DNA of 64,000 nucleotides, taken from Coriaria nepalensis. Its lineage: Eukaryota > Streptophyta > Magnoliopsida > Cucurbitales > Coriariaceae. The translations under genes were made by a program, and so were the position numbers. Positions 49,501 to 63,800 of the stretch are shown piece after piece (the first letter of the stretch is position 1; each line of letters starts with the position of its first letter). The stretch spans positions 1,247,501-1,311,500 of the forward strand of contig CP114493.1 in assembly GCA_027186245.1 (NCBI GenBank). Direction: 5' to 3'. Under the pieces are notes generated by a model. It had not been told where the DNA came from and did not search any database. It was given only the letters and a program-made list of their open reading frames with translations.

Positions 49501-52500
49501 GACCACATTATATTTACAATATGTGGATCTCCGTTTCTACATTTTTGTATTATTTTAATATTTGATATGGCTGCTGATTTGTGTCTCCATTTTGTCATTC
49601 ACGCCTATTTCTTCTTCCATTTTCTGTTCTAATGTTTGGCAATGAGAATCGGTACCATTAACTCTTTATTGATCTTATGTTGAGGTGAAACTTGTAGAAT
49701 ATATTTAAGATTCCAGCAAACAAATCAGTTTGATTTGTTTGCTGATCAGGTATTAATTAGTTGCTGATTTTTAGGGATTCTATTATTTCTGTTTAGGTAA
49801 ATATTATGTAGTTAGACTAGGGTTTCTCTCCTATATAAGGGACCTTAAAATGTGAATCTAAAGCAGTGAATATAGTTCTTTTACCTCTAAAGTTTCCATG
49901 GTATCAAAGCCTCGTATTCTCTAAACTCTAGCAAATCAATCCCTCGTGATAAAATACAGGATGTCTATAGAAAAACTAGGTTCTTCGTCTGTTTCAAACC
50001 CAAAAAGTACCTCAAATCACGAAACTATGGTCGGTGGCAACCAAGGAAACTTGGAAAGCAATCATACTGAATGAGAACAATTATGTTCAATGGTCTCATT
50101 CAGTAATGATCTGCGGCAAAGGCAAGGATGAATATCTATATGGTGAGGTAACTAAACCAAAAAAAGATGATCCGAAGTTTCGAGTATGGAAGGCGAAAAA
50201 CAACATGGTCATGTCATGGCTCATCAACTCCATGACTAATGACATTGGAGAAAATTTTCTACTATATGAAACGACAGAGGGGATCTGGGAGGTAGTTGAG
50301 GAGACCTACTTCAACAATGAGAACACCTCCTCGGAATAGTTCGAGATAGAGAGCAACCTTCATGACTTACGACAAGGAGACTTGACTGTAACTCAATAGT
50401 ATAATGCCCCTTACCCGCTACTGGCAACAACTTGACTTGTGCGAGATCCATTCATGGAAGTGCATTAAAGACATCCAAGTGTATAAGCAAATTGTTGAGA
50501 GGGAAGATATTGTACAAGTTCCTAATTAGACTTAACCAAAATTTAGATGAAGTGAGAGGGAGAATCCTAGGCTATAAACCTCCACCAAATGTAAAGGAGG
50601 CATTTTTTGAAGTAAGGAAAGAGGAAAACAGAAAAAGGGTAATGATGAAATCTCACTCAGTCACTCAAAATCGGGAAATTTCGGCTTTAGCTGTTAGAGG
50701 AGTTCAATATCAACCAAGTGAGAGTCGACAAAGGAAGGAACGACCATGGTGTGAGCATTGCCGAAAGCCTGGACATGTCAAAGACACATGCTGGAAAATC
50801 CATGGAAAACTAGCTAACTGGAAGCCATCATGACCTCCTTACAACAAAGAAGGCCGTGGAAACCATACCTGCGTGGAAGAACCTACTACAACAGGCGATC
50901 TAACTTGTTTAGTAAGGAACAAATTGATCTTCTTAAGAAGCTGTTTAGTCAGCCAACTTCATCCTCACAACCCGCCTCCATTATTGGAACCGAGTCCATA
51001 ACCCAAAAAGGTAAATTTGCTACTGCTCTAAATACTACGAAAGAGAAGGACAATCCATGGATTGTGGACTTCGGAGCATCAGACCACATGACTGGTGATA
51101 AACTCTATTTAGTAATTTTACTCCTTCCCATGAAAATCTTACTGTCAGAATTGCAGATGGCTCACTTTCAAAGGTGACTGGTTTAGGATCCATTACAATA
51201 TCAAAAGATCTTACTCTAAACTCGGTCCTTTTAGTTCCAAATCTAGACTGCAACTTATTATCCATCAATATAATTGTGTTACTAAATTTCTACCATACTC
51301 ATGTGAATTTCAGGACTTGGATTCGGGGAAGATGATTGGCAATGTCTGATCCTTAAGAGGACGGTTGCAAGTTGGATTGTTTAGTGTCTAGAAGTGAGGG
51401 TAATCCTCATAGTCAATGTCCTAAAGATAGTCTAGTAATGTTATGGCACTACCGATTAGGCCACCCAAATTTTCTGCATCTCAGGAAAATATTTTCATTA
51501 TTATTCTCTAATAAAAGTCCATTTGTTTTTCAGCGTGAAATCTGTCAACTCTCAAAACACACCCGAAATACCTTTCCTTACCAACCCTACAAAACATCCA
51601 AACCTTTCTCCATGATTCACAGTGATGTATGGGGACCTTCTAGAGTAAAAACCAATACATGTGCTCGTTGGTTCATCACCCTAGTAGATGATCACACAAG
51701 ACTGACATAGGTGTTTCTCATGAAAGAAAAGTCAGAAGTGGGCCAAATTTTCAAAAATTTCAACTCTATGGTTAAGACACATTTTCAAGCTAAGATACAA
51801 GTTTTCAGGTTTGATAATGCTAGATAGTATTTTACATCATCTCTTAGCACATATCTACTAGAACAATGAATTGTCCATCAAAGCTCATGTGTGGATATAC
51901 CTCAATAGAATGGGATTGCAAAAAGGAAAAACAGACACTTGTTAGATGTTGTAAGGTCACTCATGTTATCATCCCATGTCCCAAAGCACCATTAGGGTGA
52001 TGGCATTCTCACTGCAGCCTACCTCATCAACAAAATGCCCTCTCGGATCCTTAAATTCAATACACCATCTCAGACGCTCCTTATGTCCTATCGACATACA
52101 CACCTCATATCCTCTGTTCATTTCAAGGTATTTAGCTGCTCGACCTTTGTCCATGATCATAATCCAACTAGAAGCAAACTTGATCTTAGAGCAATCAAAT
52201 GTATTTTCTTGGGATACCCATCCAATCAGAAAGGATACAAGTGTTACTCTCCCAGTTCACAAAAATACTACAACTCAATGGATGTAACCTTTTTTGAACA
52301 ATAACCCTTTTATCCCAAACCTGACATTCAGAGGGAGAACCACTTTATACAAGAATATAAGCTTTGGGACATAGAACAAGGACACCAAACTACCTCACCA
52401 TATCCTCCTAGAGAAGAAGTAGCCATTCAAATAGGCAGCCTAGACAGTTTCGTACAAAATCCTATTCCCAATCCCCATCCTACTCTAAACTCTCCTCCAC

Positions 52501-54810
52501 TCCTAGACACTATTCAACACAACATTGATCTCATTACTTACATCATGAGCATATCCATGAGTCATACTCTAATCCAAGGCCAAATGAAGACCTTCAAGGT
52601 AATACTAATTCTGATCATGTACAAAGCACTATGCAATTTTGTGTCCTATCAAAGACTATCATCCAATTTCAGGGCGTTGGTGTCTAACATAGATGAAATC
52701 TAGATTCCAAACAACATACAGGAAGCACTCAAATCTCCAAAATGGAAAGCTGCTGTGTGTGACGAAATTCAGGCACTAGAAAGGAATGAAACATAGGAAG
52801 TCACTAAATTACTATTAGGAAAGCATGCAGTGGGGTGTAAGTGGATATTCACAACAGTGAAGTATAGAGATGATGGGAGTGTGGACAGATTCAAAGCTCG
52901 GTTGGTTGCCAAAGGCTTTACTCAGTCTTATGGAATTGATTATGAAGAAACATTTGCTCTAATAACAAAACTAAACACGATATGAGTCCTACTTTTACTA
53001 GCTACAAATCTAGAGTGTCTCTTTACCAACTGGATGTCAAGAATGCATTTCTAAATGGAGATCTAATGGAGGAAGTATATATGAACATCCCTCCCGAGTT
53101 TGAGAAATCAGATACAACCAACAAGGTATGCAAACTAAAAAGGTCACTTTACGGACTCAAGCAATCGCTAAGGGCTTGGTTTGACAAATTCACAAAGGTG
53201 GTCAAAAGATATAGATATACTCAGTGTCAATCTGATCACACACTGTTCGTCAAATTCTCTCTCATAGGAAAGGTTGTTATTCTTATTGTATATGTGGATG
53301 ATATTATTGTGATAGGAGATAATGAGGAGGATCTGAACCGTGTTAAAGAAAATTCCTAGCTAAAGAATTTGAGATCAAAGATTTGGGAAATCTCAAATAC
53401 TTCCTAGGAATGGAAATATCTCGGTCTAAGAAGGGAATTTAGGTCTCTCAAAGAAAGTATGTGTTGGACCTACTAAAGGAAACAAGAATGTTGGGATGCA
53501 AACCAATAGATACTCCAATGGACTCAACCATACAATTGGGACTCAAAGAGGACAACACACCGGTTGATAAGGGCAGATACCAATGTTTTGTAGGGAAGCT
53601 AATCTATTTATCCCATATTAGACCTGATATTGGTTTTGCAGTGAGTAAGGTGAGTCAATTTATGAAATGTCCAAATGAAGAACATATGGAGGCTATTTAC
53701 AGAATCTTGAGGTACCTAAAGATGACACCTGGAAAGGGTTTGTTCTTTGGAAAAACGTCAAGAAGAGATATTGAAGTTTACAGTGATGCAAATTAGGCTG
53801 GATCAATCAAAGACCAAAGATCTACCTCATGTTATTGCACCTGTGTATGGGGGAACTTGGTTGCATGACGAAACAAGAAGTAAACTATAGTTTCACGAAG
53901 TAGTGCAAAGGCAGAATTTCGAGCTATGTGGCTTATGGAATATGTGAGGGGATGTGGTTAAGAAGACTCTTAAAAGAATTAAAATTCTCAGTTGATGATC
54001 CAATGAAAATGTTCTATGATAATCAATTTGCCATAGTATTGCAAAGAATTCAGTACATCATGATCGAACTAAGCATGTAGAGATCAATCGTCACTGTATA
54101 AAAGAAAAGGTAGATAAAGGGATAGTCAAGCTCCTGTGTATGCCTACGTGTCTTCAAACAGTAGATATCCTAACTAAGGCCTTACCAAGAATCAAGTTTG
54201 AAGATCAAAAGTCCAAGCTTGGCATGATTAATATCTATAACCAAGCTTGAGGGGGAGTGTAGAATATATTTAAGATTCTAGCAAACAAATCAGTTTGATT
54301 TGTTTGATGATTAGGTATTAATTAGTTGTTGATTTTTAGGGATTCTAATTGTTTCTATTTAGGTAAATATTATGTAGTTAGACTACGGTTTCTCTCCCAT
54401 ATAAGGGACCCTAGGATGTAAATCTAAATCAGAGAATATAGTTCTTTTACCTCTAAAGCTTACAAAACTTGAAACCCTTTTATTTTTAATGAGTGGCTGA
54501 TCTCTTTATGACTTAATTGGCTTGTGGTTGGGCACATTTTGTGTGGATAATGATTCCGCCTAGGTGAAACTTCTCTCTTTCGTTGTCAACAGATTAAACA
54601 GATTTAAGATAGTATCTAACTATTCATATATAAATATTGGATTAAATACTCAATTGACATCCATTTATGAATGTTACTCCATCTATTATTTCTCCATTTA
54701 AATACTTATTTATTTTTTGGTAAATTATTCAGTATCAGCTTTGTTACCTTCATATATTATTGTTATTGTTATGGTATTGTTGTTATATTACTATTGTTGT
54801 TGTTATTGTG

Positions 54811-54842
<32 letters not shown>

Positions 54843-57800
54843 TTCTCTATGTATTCTGCTACATGGCCCTTTGTCTATGATGGTAAGTTAGATGTAAATA
54901 AATTATTAAATCCCGCATTAGGAGCGACATCCTATACCAAAAGACAGCATTGTTACAAGCAATGTTAAATTTTGTTGTTTTTGGGAGGTAATGATGCAAT
55001 ATTATTATTGCATTCATACCTTTAATTGTGTTCTTTTCGGCAAAAGCGATGTTTTTTCTTCTATTATGTATGCTCTTTGCTTTAATCAAGTATATTCCTT
55101 CTATCAGTGAGGTTGGATATTTCTTTTAAGGATTTGCCAGTTGATTTGAGTTAACAGAAGATTTCGGATATTTACTCTGTACAGATTATGTGCTTATCTG
55201 GTCTTATATGACACAGTTGGTTTAGTTCTCTTTTTAACCTTGGTTATGTGTTGTTATTATATTTGCAGAGGGACAATATAAGAAACCAACGGGAAAATTT
55301 GGTTCTCGCTATAGCTAATGCACAGTCTCGACTTGGGATTCCTGTTGAAACTGATCCAGTGAGTGATACAAATGATCTAGATTCTAGAACTGAGTTACTA
55401 ATTTTTTCATCTCGTATATCTATATCTTCGACATTTATTTAATTATTTATATTTCATTTCCAAGTATTCAGAGTTTTACTTGATTGCACGTTCATCGATT
55501 TTCAGTTATGAAGCATTATAGCATTATCTTGTTGAATCTGAGAAGGGAGAGGTGTTTTCAAAAATATTGTTGGCTCTGTAATTAACCTATTCTGGCAGAA
55601 ATTAGGTCTCCGCAATTTTGTAGCATTAACTGTAGATAAACAGAATTCTAAATGATTTTCCACAGTTACTGCGTCATTTGTTCTATGGAATAGAGTATGC
55701 TGGAGGGAAGGATACATCTTGTACGATCATGTACTCTATATTTTTCAACTTTTCTACTAGATAATTGTTTGGAGGGTATGTGGAGGATGATACAGTGTAA
55801 AATACCTTGCAAATGTAAAACGCGTCTGTCAAAGAATTATTGTGGCATAATTAAGGTTAGAGAGCAATTTTAGTTGTTTGTAGGGTTAGATGCAAAAATA
55901 TTGCCTATGGTGGGGTTATGTGCTGTTACCCTTTCTATTTTGATGACGCCTTCTGATAGTAAGTTTGTAGTTTGAGATGTACAAAAGAGTCAAAGACCTC
56001 AGCAAAAGTAATAACCAATAAATATGTACAACTGGTTTTTGTTCTTGTATTTGTCAAATAATATGACTTCGTCTGTCACAATGAGGGTAATAGGTGCATC
56101 TACATGATACAAACCACAAGGCATGTTTCAATGGTTGACCCCTCCTTTTAAGCACTTGAGATAATAATAACTTATGGTGAATGATCAATACTAGTTTCTC
56201 TCTCCCCCCCTAACATTTTTTATTCTTAGTTATCTACCTGATGATAATATGTCTCTTGCTTTATTTAATGGGATAAAAAATCCTCATTATTTAACTTTTG
56301 CATATAAGGCCTTATTTCTTATTGTGTTTGCTAATTACCTCCAAATAAATGCTACGAGAATCCCACGTTCCATCTGCGCTGTGCTGATACTAGGTCTACT
56401 ATAATTAGAAGAGTTAAGAATTGAAAACATAACGATGGACTTTCAAGTTGCTCAAAGTGTATTCATTTCTATTGTTCTGGGTTAAGCATTCTCTGGGCAG
56501 GGATGACATGAATACTGCAAGTCTTTTTGCATGTGACATAATGGTAGTTTAAGATTCATTGCTTCGGGGTGGGGACATTTTAGCTGCTTGCAGTTTTGAG
56601 CGGAAGTTACTGTGGTAATGTCTGTGTAATATGTATAGTTGATTTTTTGATTTCTTTTGGGTATGAGCAGAAAATAGACGAGAAAGCTATCAATGAAGTT
56701 TTTCTGAAGGTGCTTGACAATTACATCAAATGGTGTAGATACTTGCGGATACGCCTTGTCTGGAACAGGTCATTTCTACAACTTTCTGCTTTGTGGAAAT
56801 GTTTATTTCTTTTTACATGCTTTATTTATTTTCTAGATTCTTTGCCACAGTTTGGAAGCTATTAACAGGGACAGGAAGCTTTTTCTGCTGTCATTGTACT
56901 TTCTTATATGGGGTGAAGCTGCAAACGTTCGTTTCCTTCCTGAATGCATTTGCTATATATTTCACAATGTAAGTGTCTGTCTTTTTTATTTTTTTTTCCT
57001 TCGTAGTTCTCTATTCTGTTAGGAGTGCAGAAAATGTCTTTATGGAAGGTTTATATGTTAAACCATCTCCCCTGTTTTCTGATATAAATGTGTATCCCTC
57101 ACAAAATGTGCTCCTCTGATAACTGTTACCTAATATTCTGAAAATGAATAGTTTTTGAAGAAGGAAAGATGTATAAGTTGTTGCTTCTTTCTTTATCTCC
57201 TCAGTTTTAAAATATTCTATTTAGTTTGTCCAGTTGACCTTTTTCTTGAAATACCTTGAGAAGTTTCTATTTCAATGAGGCAAAAAGCTTCCTTCCTGTT
57301 GGTATCGATAGTTTCTATTTACTGCCTATGTAAGTGGTAGGTCCTTAGAATTCACTTTTTCCTGATTAATGCACAAATTGGCTTCAGGAAATTTGAAATG
57401 GAAGGATGAATTGTAGAGTTTCATTTGTATTCTTTGTTTCTATGTGCGACCTTGAGAACATCCCCACTGAAGTTGAGGAAAATTCTCAATGGTTTATCTT
57501 CTATTACAAATGGTAATCTATCAATTTATCTGCTTCAGATGGCAAAAGAGTTGGATGCTGTACTGGATCATGGTGAAGCCAATCCTGCTGCTAGCTGTAA
57601 AACAGAGGATCAATCTGTATCTTTCCTTACTCAAATCATTAGTCCGATCTATAAGACACTGGCAGCGGTCAGTGGTTTTCTTCTCTTGGTTCTAAGTATC
57701 TAGAAAATTTTATATTTTGACTACCATTTGCACTGTGATGAGAAGTTCCTGTTAAGGACATTGATAAATGGATAGGATGGATAGGATAGGGCGTCGGAAG

Positions 57801-60800
57801 TTTAGTTTCATCTACCACTCTGTTAGTAAGTATAGTGCAATATATAAAAGTGAAAGGTCGATTTTCCTATTTGATGAGTAGATCATATTTCACACTGCTA
57901 TTGTTGTCTATAAATCATGATTGTGTTGTTGCTGCTGCCTCTGTAGCTATCATTCTTTCCCTGTTGCCAATTATCTACACCTTATTGGGCACCCTTAGGC
58001 CCTAACATCAAAACCCCTGGTATACTCCCACCCTCTGCGTCCCCTGAGTTCCATCTTCCCTATAATAAAATAAGTAAAGTGAAAAAAGAAAAAAAGAACT
58101 GTAAATTCTGAGATTTACAATGCTGTAGTATCTCTGTAGTAACTAATATATTCAATTCTCTCATATAGTTTATGCTTATGTGAAGTTTGTTTATCCAATA
58201 TCATTGTCCCTTTTAGATACAAGCCCAAAGTTTCATAAATTTTCTTTATGGTTTACTCTAAAGGTACCTAATATATGGAGCTCAAAGAAATAAATAAAGT
58301 TCGAATAACAGTAATATAAAAAAAATTTGTTTTGAGCATCGTAGATGTAATTGCACTGGTGAGAATTGTATGATTGGGAGGTGGTTGTAGATTCTTTTGA
58401 AGAACTGTTTTCACTTCTAAGTTGATTAGTATGGTGAGGATGCCATCTCCAACTCCTCATCCCATATTGAAATGTTCACAGATTATTGTGTTCCATCTCT
58501 AGAGATTTTCACTTGTCCTAGATCCTCCAGTGTCAATTCCCTGGACAGAGTTCATTACTTTCATCTTGACAATTGGAAGTCTCCTCATTCGCTGTCTTCA
58601 CCCAGGGTTCACTGGCTGATTCTGATTTGTTTATTAATGCCTGCTTAAGGTGTGCCTTGCCTTGTGTGAAAAGTTCCTTATATTCTATGGTCATTTGTCT
58701 TCATATTTGATCAATGCTAAGTACCTCACTATAATGAGTGCATTATGTATAAATGTTTATAAAAAATCTGGAAAGCTATAAAGTTTAACGATTCTGGCTT
58801 GAGGATCAAAGAATGTAATTTGGTTTTTTCATTCTTATAGTGGTTTCAACGGGTCTTTGCTTGATCTCTGTTAAACAGCTTTTGGGTTTCATACACTGGT
58901 TACGCTTTATATACTGCAGTTCTTTTGGCATAAAGTTTTCTGTCCTGACTTGCTCTCTCTTGGGTACAGGAAGCTGAGAGGAACAATAATGGAAAAGCTG
59001 CACATTCATCATGGCGTAATTATGATGACTTCAATGAATATTTCTGGTTTGTTTCCATTTTTCAATGTGTTTTCTATCTCTTCAATGTAAATATATTTTC
59101 CCTTCTGGGAAGTAAAAATTCTTAGCATCTTTTTCTAACTTTCTTTTTTCCTCCCTTTCAATATTTATACAGGTCACCTACTTGCTTTGAGTTAAGCTGG
59201 CCAATGAGGAGCAATTCATCCTTTCTGAGGGAGCCTAAAGGGTCAAAGAGGGTTAGTTGTATTGTATTGTATTGTGGCTAGAAACATTGTTTTTAAATCT
59301 TGTAAGGATACGATTTAGTATTATTTCTCACTAAATATATATTTTCCATTAGATTTTTGAGCATGTAAATTGGGTTGGAATATAGGATCTCATTTTCAGA
59401 CATGATATTCATATTAAGGATCAGAAAGGATGTCAAAGGGGAATACATATGGTTGGTATTTAAGAGGGGAATACAGATGCTGAAATAACAAAAGGGATTT
59501 TCTACAGAATTATATACCGCTGATGAATTTCACCCTTTGCTAGATCCTGATGGTATCATTTACTTTCTGCTAATATGATAAATCTGAATTTTGCAGACTG
59601 GTAAAACTAGTTTCGTGGAGCATCGGACTTTTTTTCACTTGTATCGGAGTTTTCACCGCCTCTGGATCTTCTTGGTTTTAATGTTCCAGGTAACTATGGT
59701 CTTCTACCTGTTCCAAATATGTTTTTTTCTTTTGGTCATTGTTCATTGTTAACTTAAATTTTCTGTTCTAATGTTCCAGGCTTTGACCATTATTGCCTTC
59801 AACGACGGGCGTATTGATTTAGATACTTTTAAGAGCGTCCTTAGTGTTGGGCCAACATTCGCTATTATGAATTTTTTAGAGAGTATGCTTTCTGATTCCT
59901 TCACAGCTTTCTTAACCTTACATCATATCTGTGTTCTGTCCTCCGATTAGTTTATCATGTCTGCTGTTAAAATAGGCCTTTTGGATGTCTTGCTCATGTT
60001 TGGAGCTTACACCACTGCTAGAGGCATGGCCATCTCAAGGCTTGTTATTAGGTTCTTCTGGTGGGGCTTGAGCTCTGTATTTGTAACATACTTTTACGTG
60101 TAAGTATGTATATACATCCACTAATACCTTATGATGGTGATTAGCAACATGTATTTTTATTTTATACAAACAAATTAATCTCGGAATGGTTTTATGAATA
60201 TGTCCTATTTTTGCAGGAAGATTCTTCAAGAGAGAAATGCTCACAGTTCAAATGATTCATTCTATTTTCGGATATATATTCTAGTATTGAGTGTGTATGC
60301 TGCTTTACAACTTGTTATGGCATTGTTTCTCAAACTTCCGGCATGTCATAGGCTGTCTGAAATGTCTGATCAATCATTCTTTCAATTTTTTAAGTGGATC
60401 TATCAGGTTAGCTTATCAAATGTTTTCACATTGTCCCTAGATTTGTATGGTTGAATTTTGGAATAAGCTTCTAATCCTTTTATATTTGTCTATCAGGAGC
60501 GATACTATGTTGGCCGTGGTCTTTATGAGCGAATGAGTGATTATTGCAGGTTTGTCATCATGCTAGTGGAAATTTTAGTTTAATCATAATCTTATCCTGT
60601 TTGACCTTGAGATCAGCTTCTTTGTCATAAGTTCTTTTGGAAAATTAATATTCTGTGAATCCTTGTCATTTTTCTTTATTCAATATGTTATCTTTGATTA
60701 GTTACTTCTGCATACACTTGGTGTGTTTTTTTAATGGTCTAATGGGAATTAATCAAACAGCAGTATTTTTGAACTTTAAACATTTACTGGTGTCTTACTC

Positions 60801-63800
60801 TTAGCATGTTTTCGATGTACCATCATCTGTCGCAACATGAGATGGTTAAATTTGCTGATATGTTGTACTTTGCCATTTTGTCAGCTAAAGTATGTTGTAT
60901 TATGGGGGAAATTTGCTCTTGAACTTGGTCCAGGATCCAATTTGAGAGCTGATTATTTTCTCACCTTCTTGTGACCCAGTCTAAATTGTCTGCTATAATT
61001 ATGCTTGGTATCTGTCTATTGTAGGCATTTGCATAGTATCTGTTGATCTGTTAACAACATATACTTACAGATGTGTAGATAGTGTATCCATCAATTGATT
61101 AGATGACAGGCTGAAAGGTTCTTATATGTTGGATGTTTTGCAATCCCTTTCATGATTTCTGCAGATATGTGCTCTATTGGTTGGTGATCCTCGCTGGCAA
61201 GTTCACATTTGCTTATTTTCTTCAGGCAAGGGCATTTTCCACTTATATATATATTTTTCTGTTTTATTTGTGGTAAGCATGAGGTTTTAATTTGGAAAAG
61301 ATTAGTATGTGATTTATATTTCATGTGAGGTTTAAGTCTATAAATTACATGTAAATTTTTTTTTATCCTTGATGTGTTCTTTGTTCTTGGTACAGATAAA
61401 ACCACTTGTCAAGCCAACCAATATTATAATTGACCTTCCATCTGTGCAATATTCATGGCATGATTTAATCTCAGAGGGTAAGACCAATAATGCCATTTGC
61501 TTGTAGAATTTGGGTTTTACGCACCCAATATCTTGTAGGTGTATTAGTGTATAGTTGGTAAATATGAGACGGGATTCTTTGAAATCTTATTAGTATGATT
61601 GTCAGTAACCCCATTTTTTATGTCTAAAATCTTATATTCCAATAGGCTTATTAGTGTTTTGGCCAAAAAAATAGGCTTATTTGTGGTATACTTGATGAAA
61701 TGAATTTCCATATTATAACCCCATTTTTTTTTCCACTTGACCTAAATCCATCTTTTCATATTAGTAATTTACTATATTTGCAATGTTGGCGATATCGATG
61801 GCAGTCACATGTTCTTAACAATTTCTTTTGAAAACTGTTTTTGCTTTATCAGAATAGTTGCAATATGTTATTTATCTAACCCTTTGATTTTTGGCAGACA
61901 ATAACAATGCCTTGACAGTAGTCAGCCTATGGGCGCCTGTGGTGGCTGTGAGTATTTCTCTCCTTCGTTTAGCCTCGTTGCATTTGGAAGAAACTTTTCA
62001 ATCTTGTTGGAAGTTATCAAAGTGTACTTCTTTTTCGATTCCTCATTTCTAAAATTAGACAATGTCTTCCAGCTTTATCTCCTGGACATTTATATATGGT
62101 ACACCCTCTTGTCGGCCATTGTGGGTGGTGTAAAAGGCGCCCGTGCTCGGTTGGGAGAGGTATTGATATGCTCTACAATAAGTGAGCTCCATAGCGTCAA
62201 TAATGAGGAAAAATAACTATCATCTTCTTATTTGACACATGTCCAATGATTTTGTATTCTGTCTTCTCTATGTATCATAATGTCTGGCAGATACGTTCCC
62301 TTGAAATGGTACATAAACGTTTTGAGAGCTTTCCAGAGGCTTTTGTAAAGAATCTTGTCTCTCCACAAACACAAAGGTTGGTTTCACTTTCTATTCTCTT
62401 AGGGCTTTGAGTTTCTGTAGTTGATCTGACATATGTCTATACCAAGAATGATCATCCACTAAAAATAGACGTCTACTTTATCTTCCCTCCCTCTCTCTCA
62501 TTTGTCGTTAATGCTTTTTCAGGTTGTCCTTCGACAGACAAGCACCTGAGGTGTGTAATTACTCGGGTAGATCATCCCATAAATTCATACCTTCTTGGAT
62601 TACATCCGCAATTAATCTTTTTGCTGTTTGCTTTACAGTTCCATGGAAAGTGAAAAGCCATTTGATAATATTATGGCATGATATCGTATTTGCTCGAAAT
62701 AGAATAATGTCAAGCTTTTGCAAATTGGAGTGTTTTCATGATAACTTGCATTAAATCATGGATGGAACCATGAAATCTAATATGACAATGTGGTAAAACT
62801 CAACTTCTATAGAGTAACACGGCCTTAGTTTTTCTGTTGAGATCTGAAATTAGTTTTCATCATGTCTGCTGGCAGTAGAATGAGCCAATTAGTCAAGTTT
62901 ATTTTAAGCTTATTGCATGTCTTTGTAAATATGCAGTAAAACAGAAAGCTGCAAAAGTGTTTTATGATATTAGATTTGTTAGATGCATGTGGTAGGCTTT
63001 TGTCACATATGAGATCATAACAAAATTTAGGGTCAATTGTAACTTTCACCACCCAAACAATAATCATCAGTGATTTTCGATTGGTGTCTTCTCATACTTG
63101 TTGACAGTAGATCCCCTAATTTATATGAAGTGGCCCTATTTGATAAAAGCAATCAAGTATTTGACATATACACTGCTCTAGAAAGTGCATATTTGCCCCT
63201 TTGCTTTATTCGGTTTTACCTTAGAAAGTAGATATACGTGCGTTACTGTTATGAGTCTTAATGATAAATAATATAGTTGAGCCTGTTTCCTTCTAGTTCG
63301 AACTTTTAGGACAATCGTTAACTTAACTTGGTATCAGAGCTGAGGTCTTGGGTTCAAATCACGGTTGCTCCCCCTTTGTTATTTATGCATATGATATGCT
63401 TCTTAGGCTTGTTTACCATCTGTTCTTGGGCTTTGTTTGACATTTATTTGCATGTGCAAGGCCCATATTGTTATGGGCTTGCACGTGAGGGGGAGTGTTA
63501 AAAGTCTTAATGATAGATAACATAGGTGGACCCATTTCCTATCAGTTCAAACTTTTAGGAAAATCGGTAACTTAGCCGTTACTATCATTAGTCTTTGCCA
63601 TTTCAAAAATTTTAACTCACTTTTCATTTTGTAAACATTTATTCTTTACTTTCAAAGATAAGCATACACATTATAAAGGCTGTTATGGTTCCAGTTTTCT
63701 TTTATTGTAAGAAATTTATCCACCTCATAGCCCTTTTCTTTTACATGTGAATAAAGGCTGTTATGTTTTCAGTTTCATGAGACCTAACAGGGGAACAGAC

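Larger units (their letters stand above)
49693..54464 (+). mobile_element. Ty1/copia LTR retrotransposon in CALS10 intron 6
   Basis: Structurally complete but decayed element of 4,772 bp on the sense strand. It is flanked by the 5 bp target-site duplication AAACT (49688-49692 and 54465-54469). Order seen: 5' LTR, primer site, gag from about 49961 with zinc knuckle [14 protein letters not shown] near 50750, protease ([13 protein letters not shown] near 51060; the usual Ser after Asp is Phe), GAG-pre-integrase and integrase ([10 protein letters not shown]), reverse transcriptase ([17 protein letters not shown] at 53291-53302), RNase H ([12 protein letters not shown] near 53900), polypurine tract, 3' LTR. 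Copia gene order (integrase before RT) is clear. Many stops and frameshifts break gag and pol, so it cannot move by itself. Confidence 0.96.

Noticed and set aside
50034..53796. Series of ORFs that look like separate genes
   Set aside because: All are pieces of the gag and pol of one decayed copia element bounded by LTRs and a target-site duplication.
54671..54968. Hydrophobic ORFs rich in Tyr, Ile and Leu
   Set aside because: Produced by the (TTA)n microsatellite inside CALS10 intron 6.
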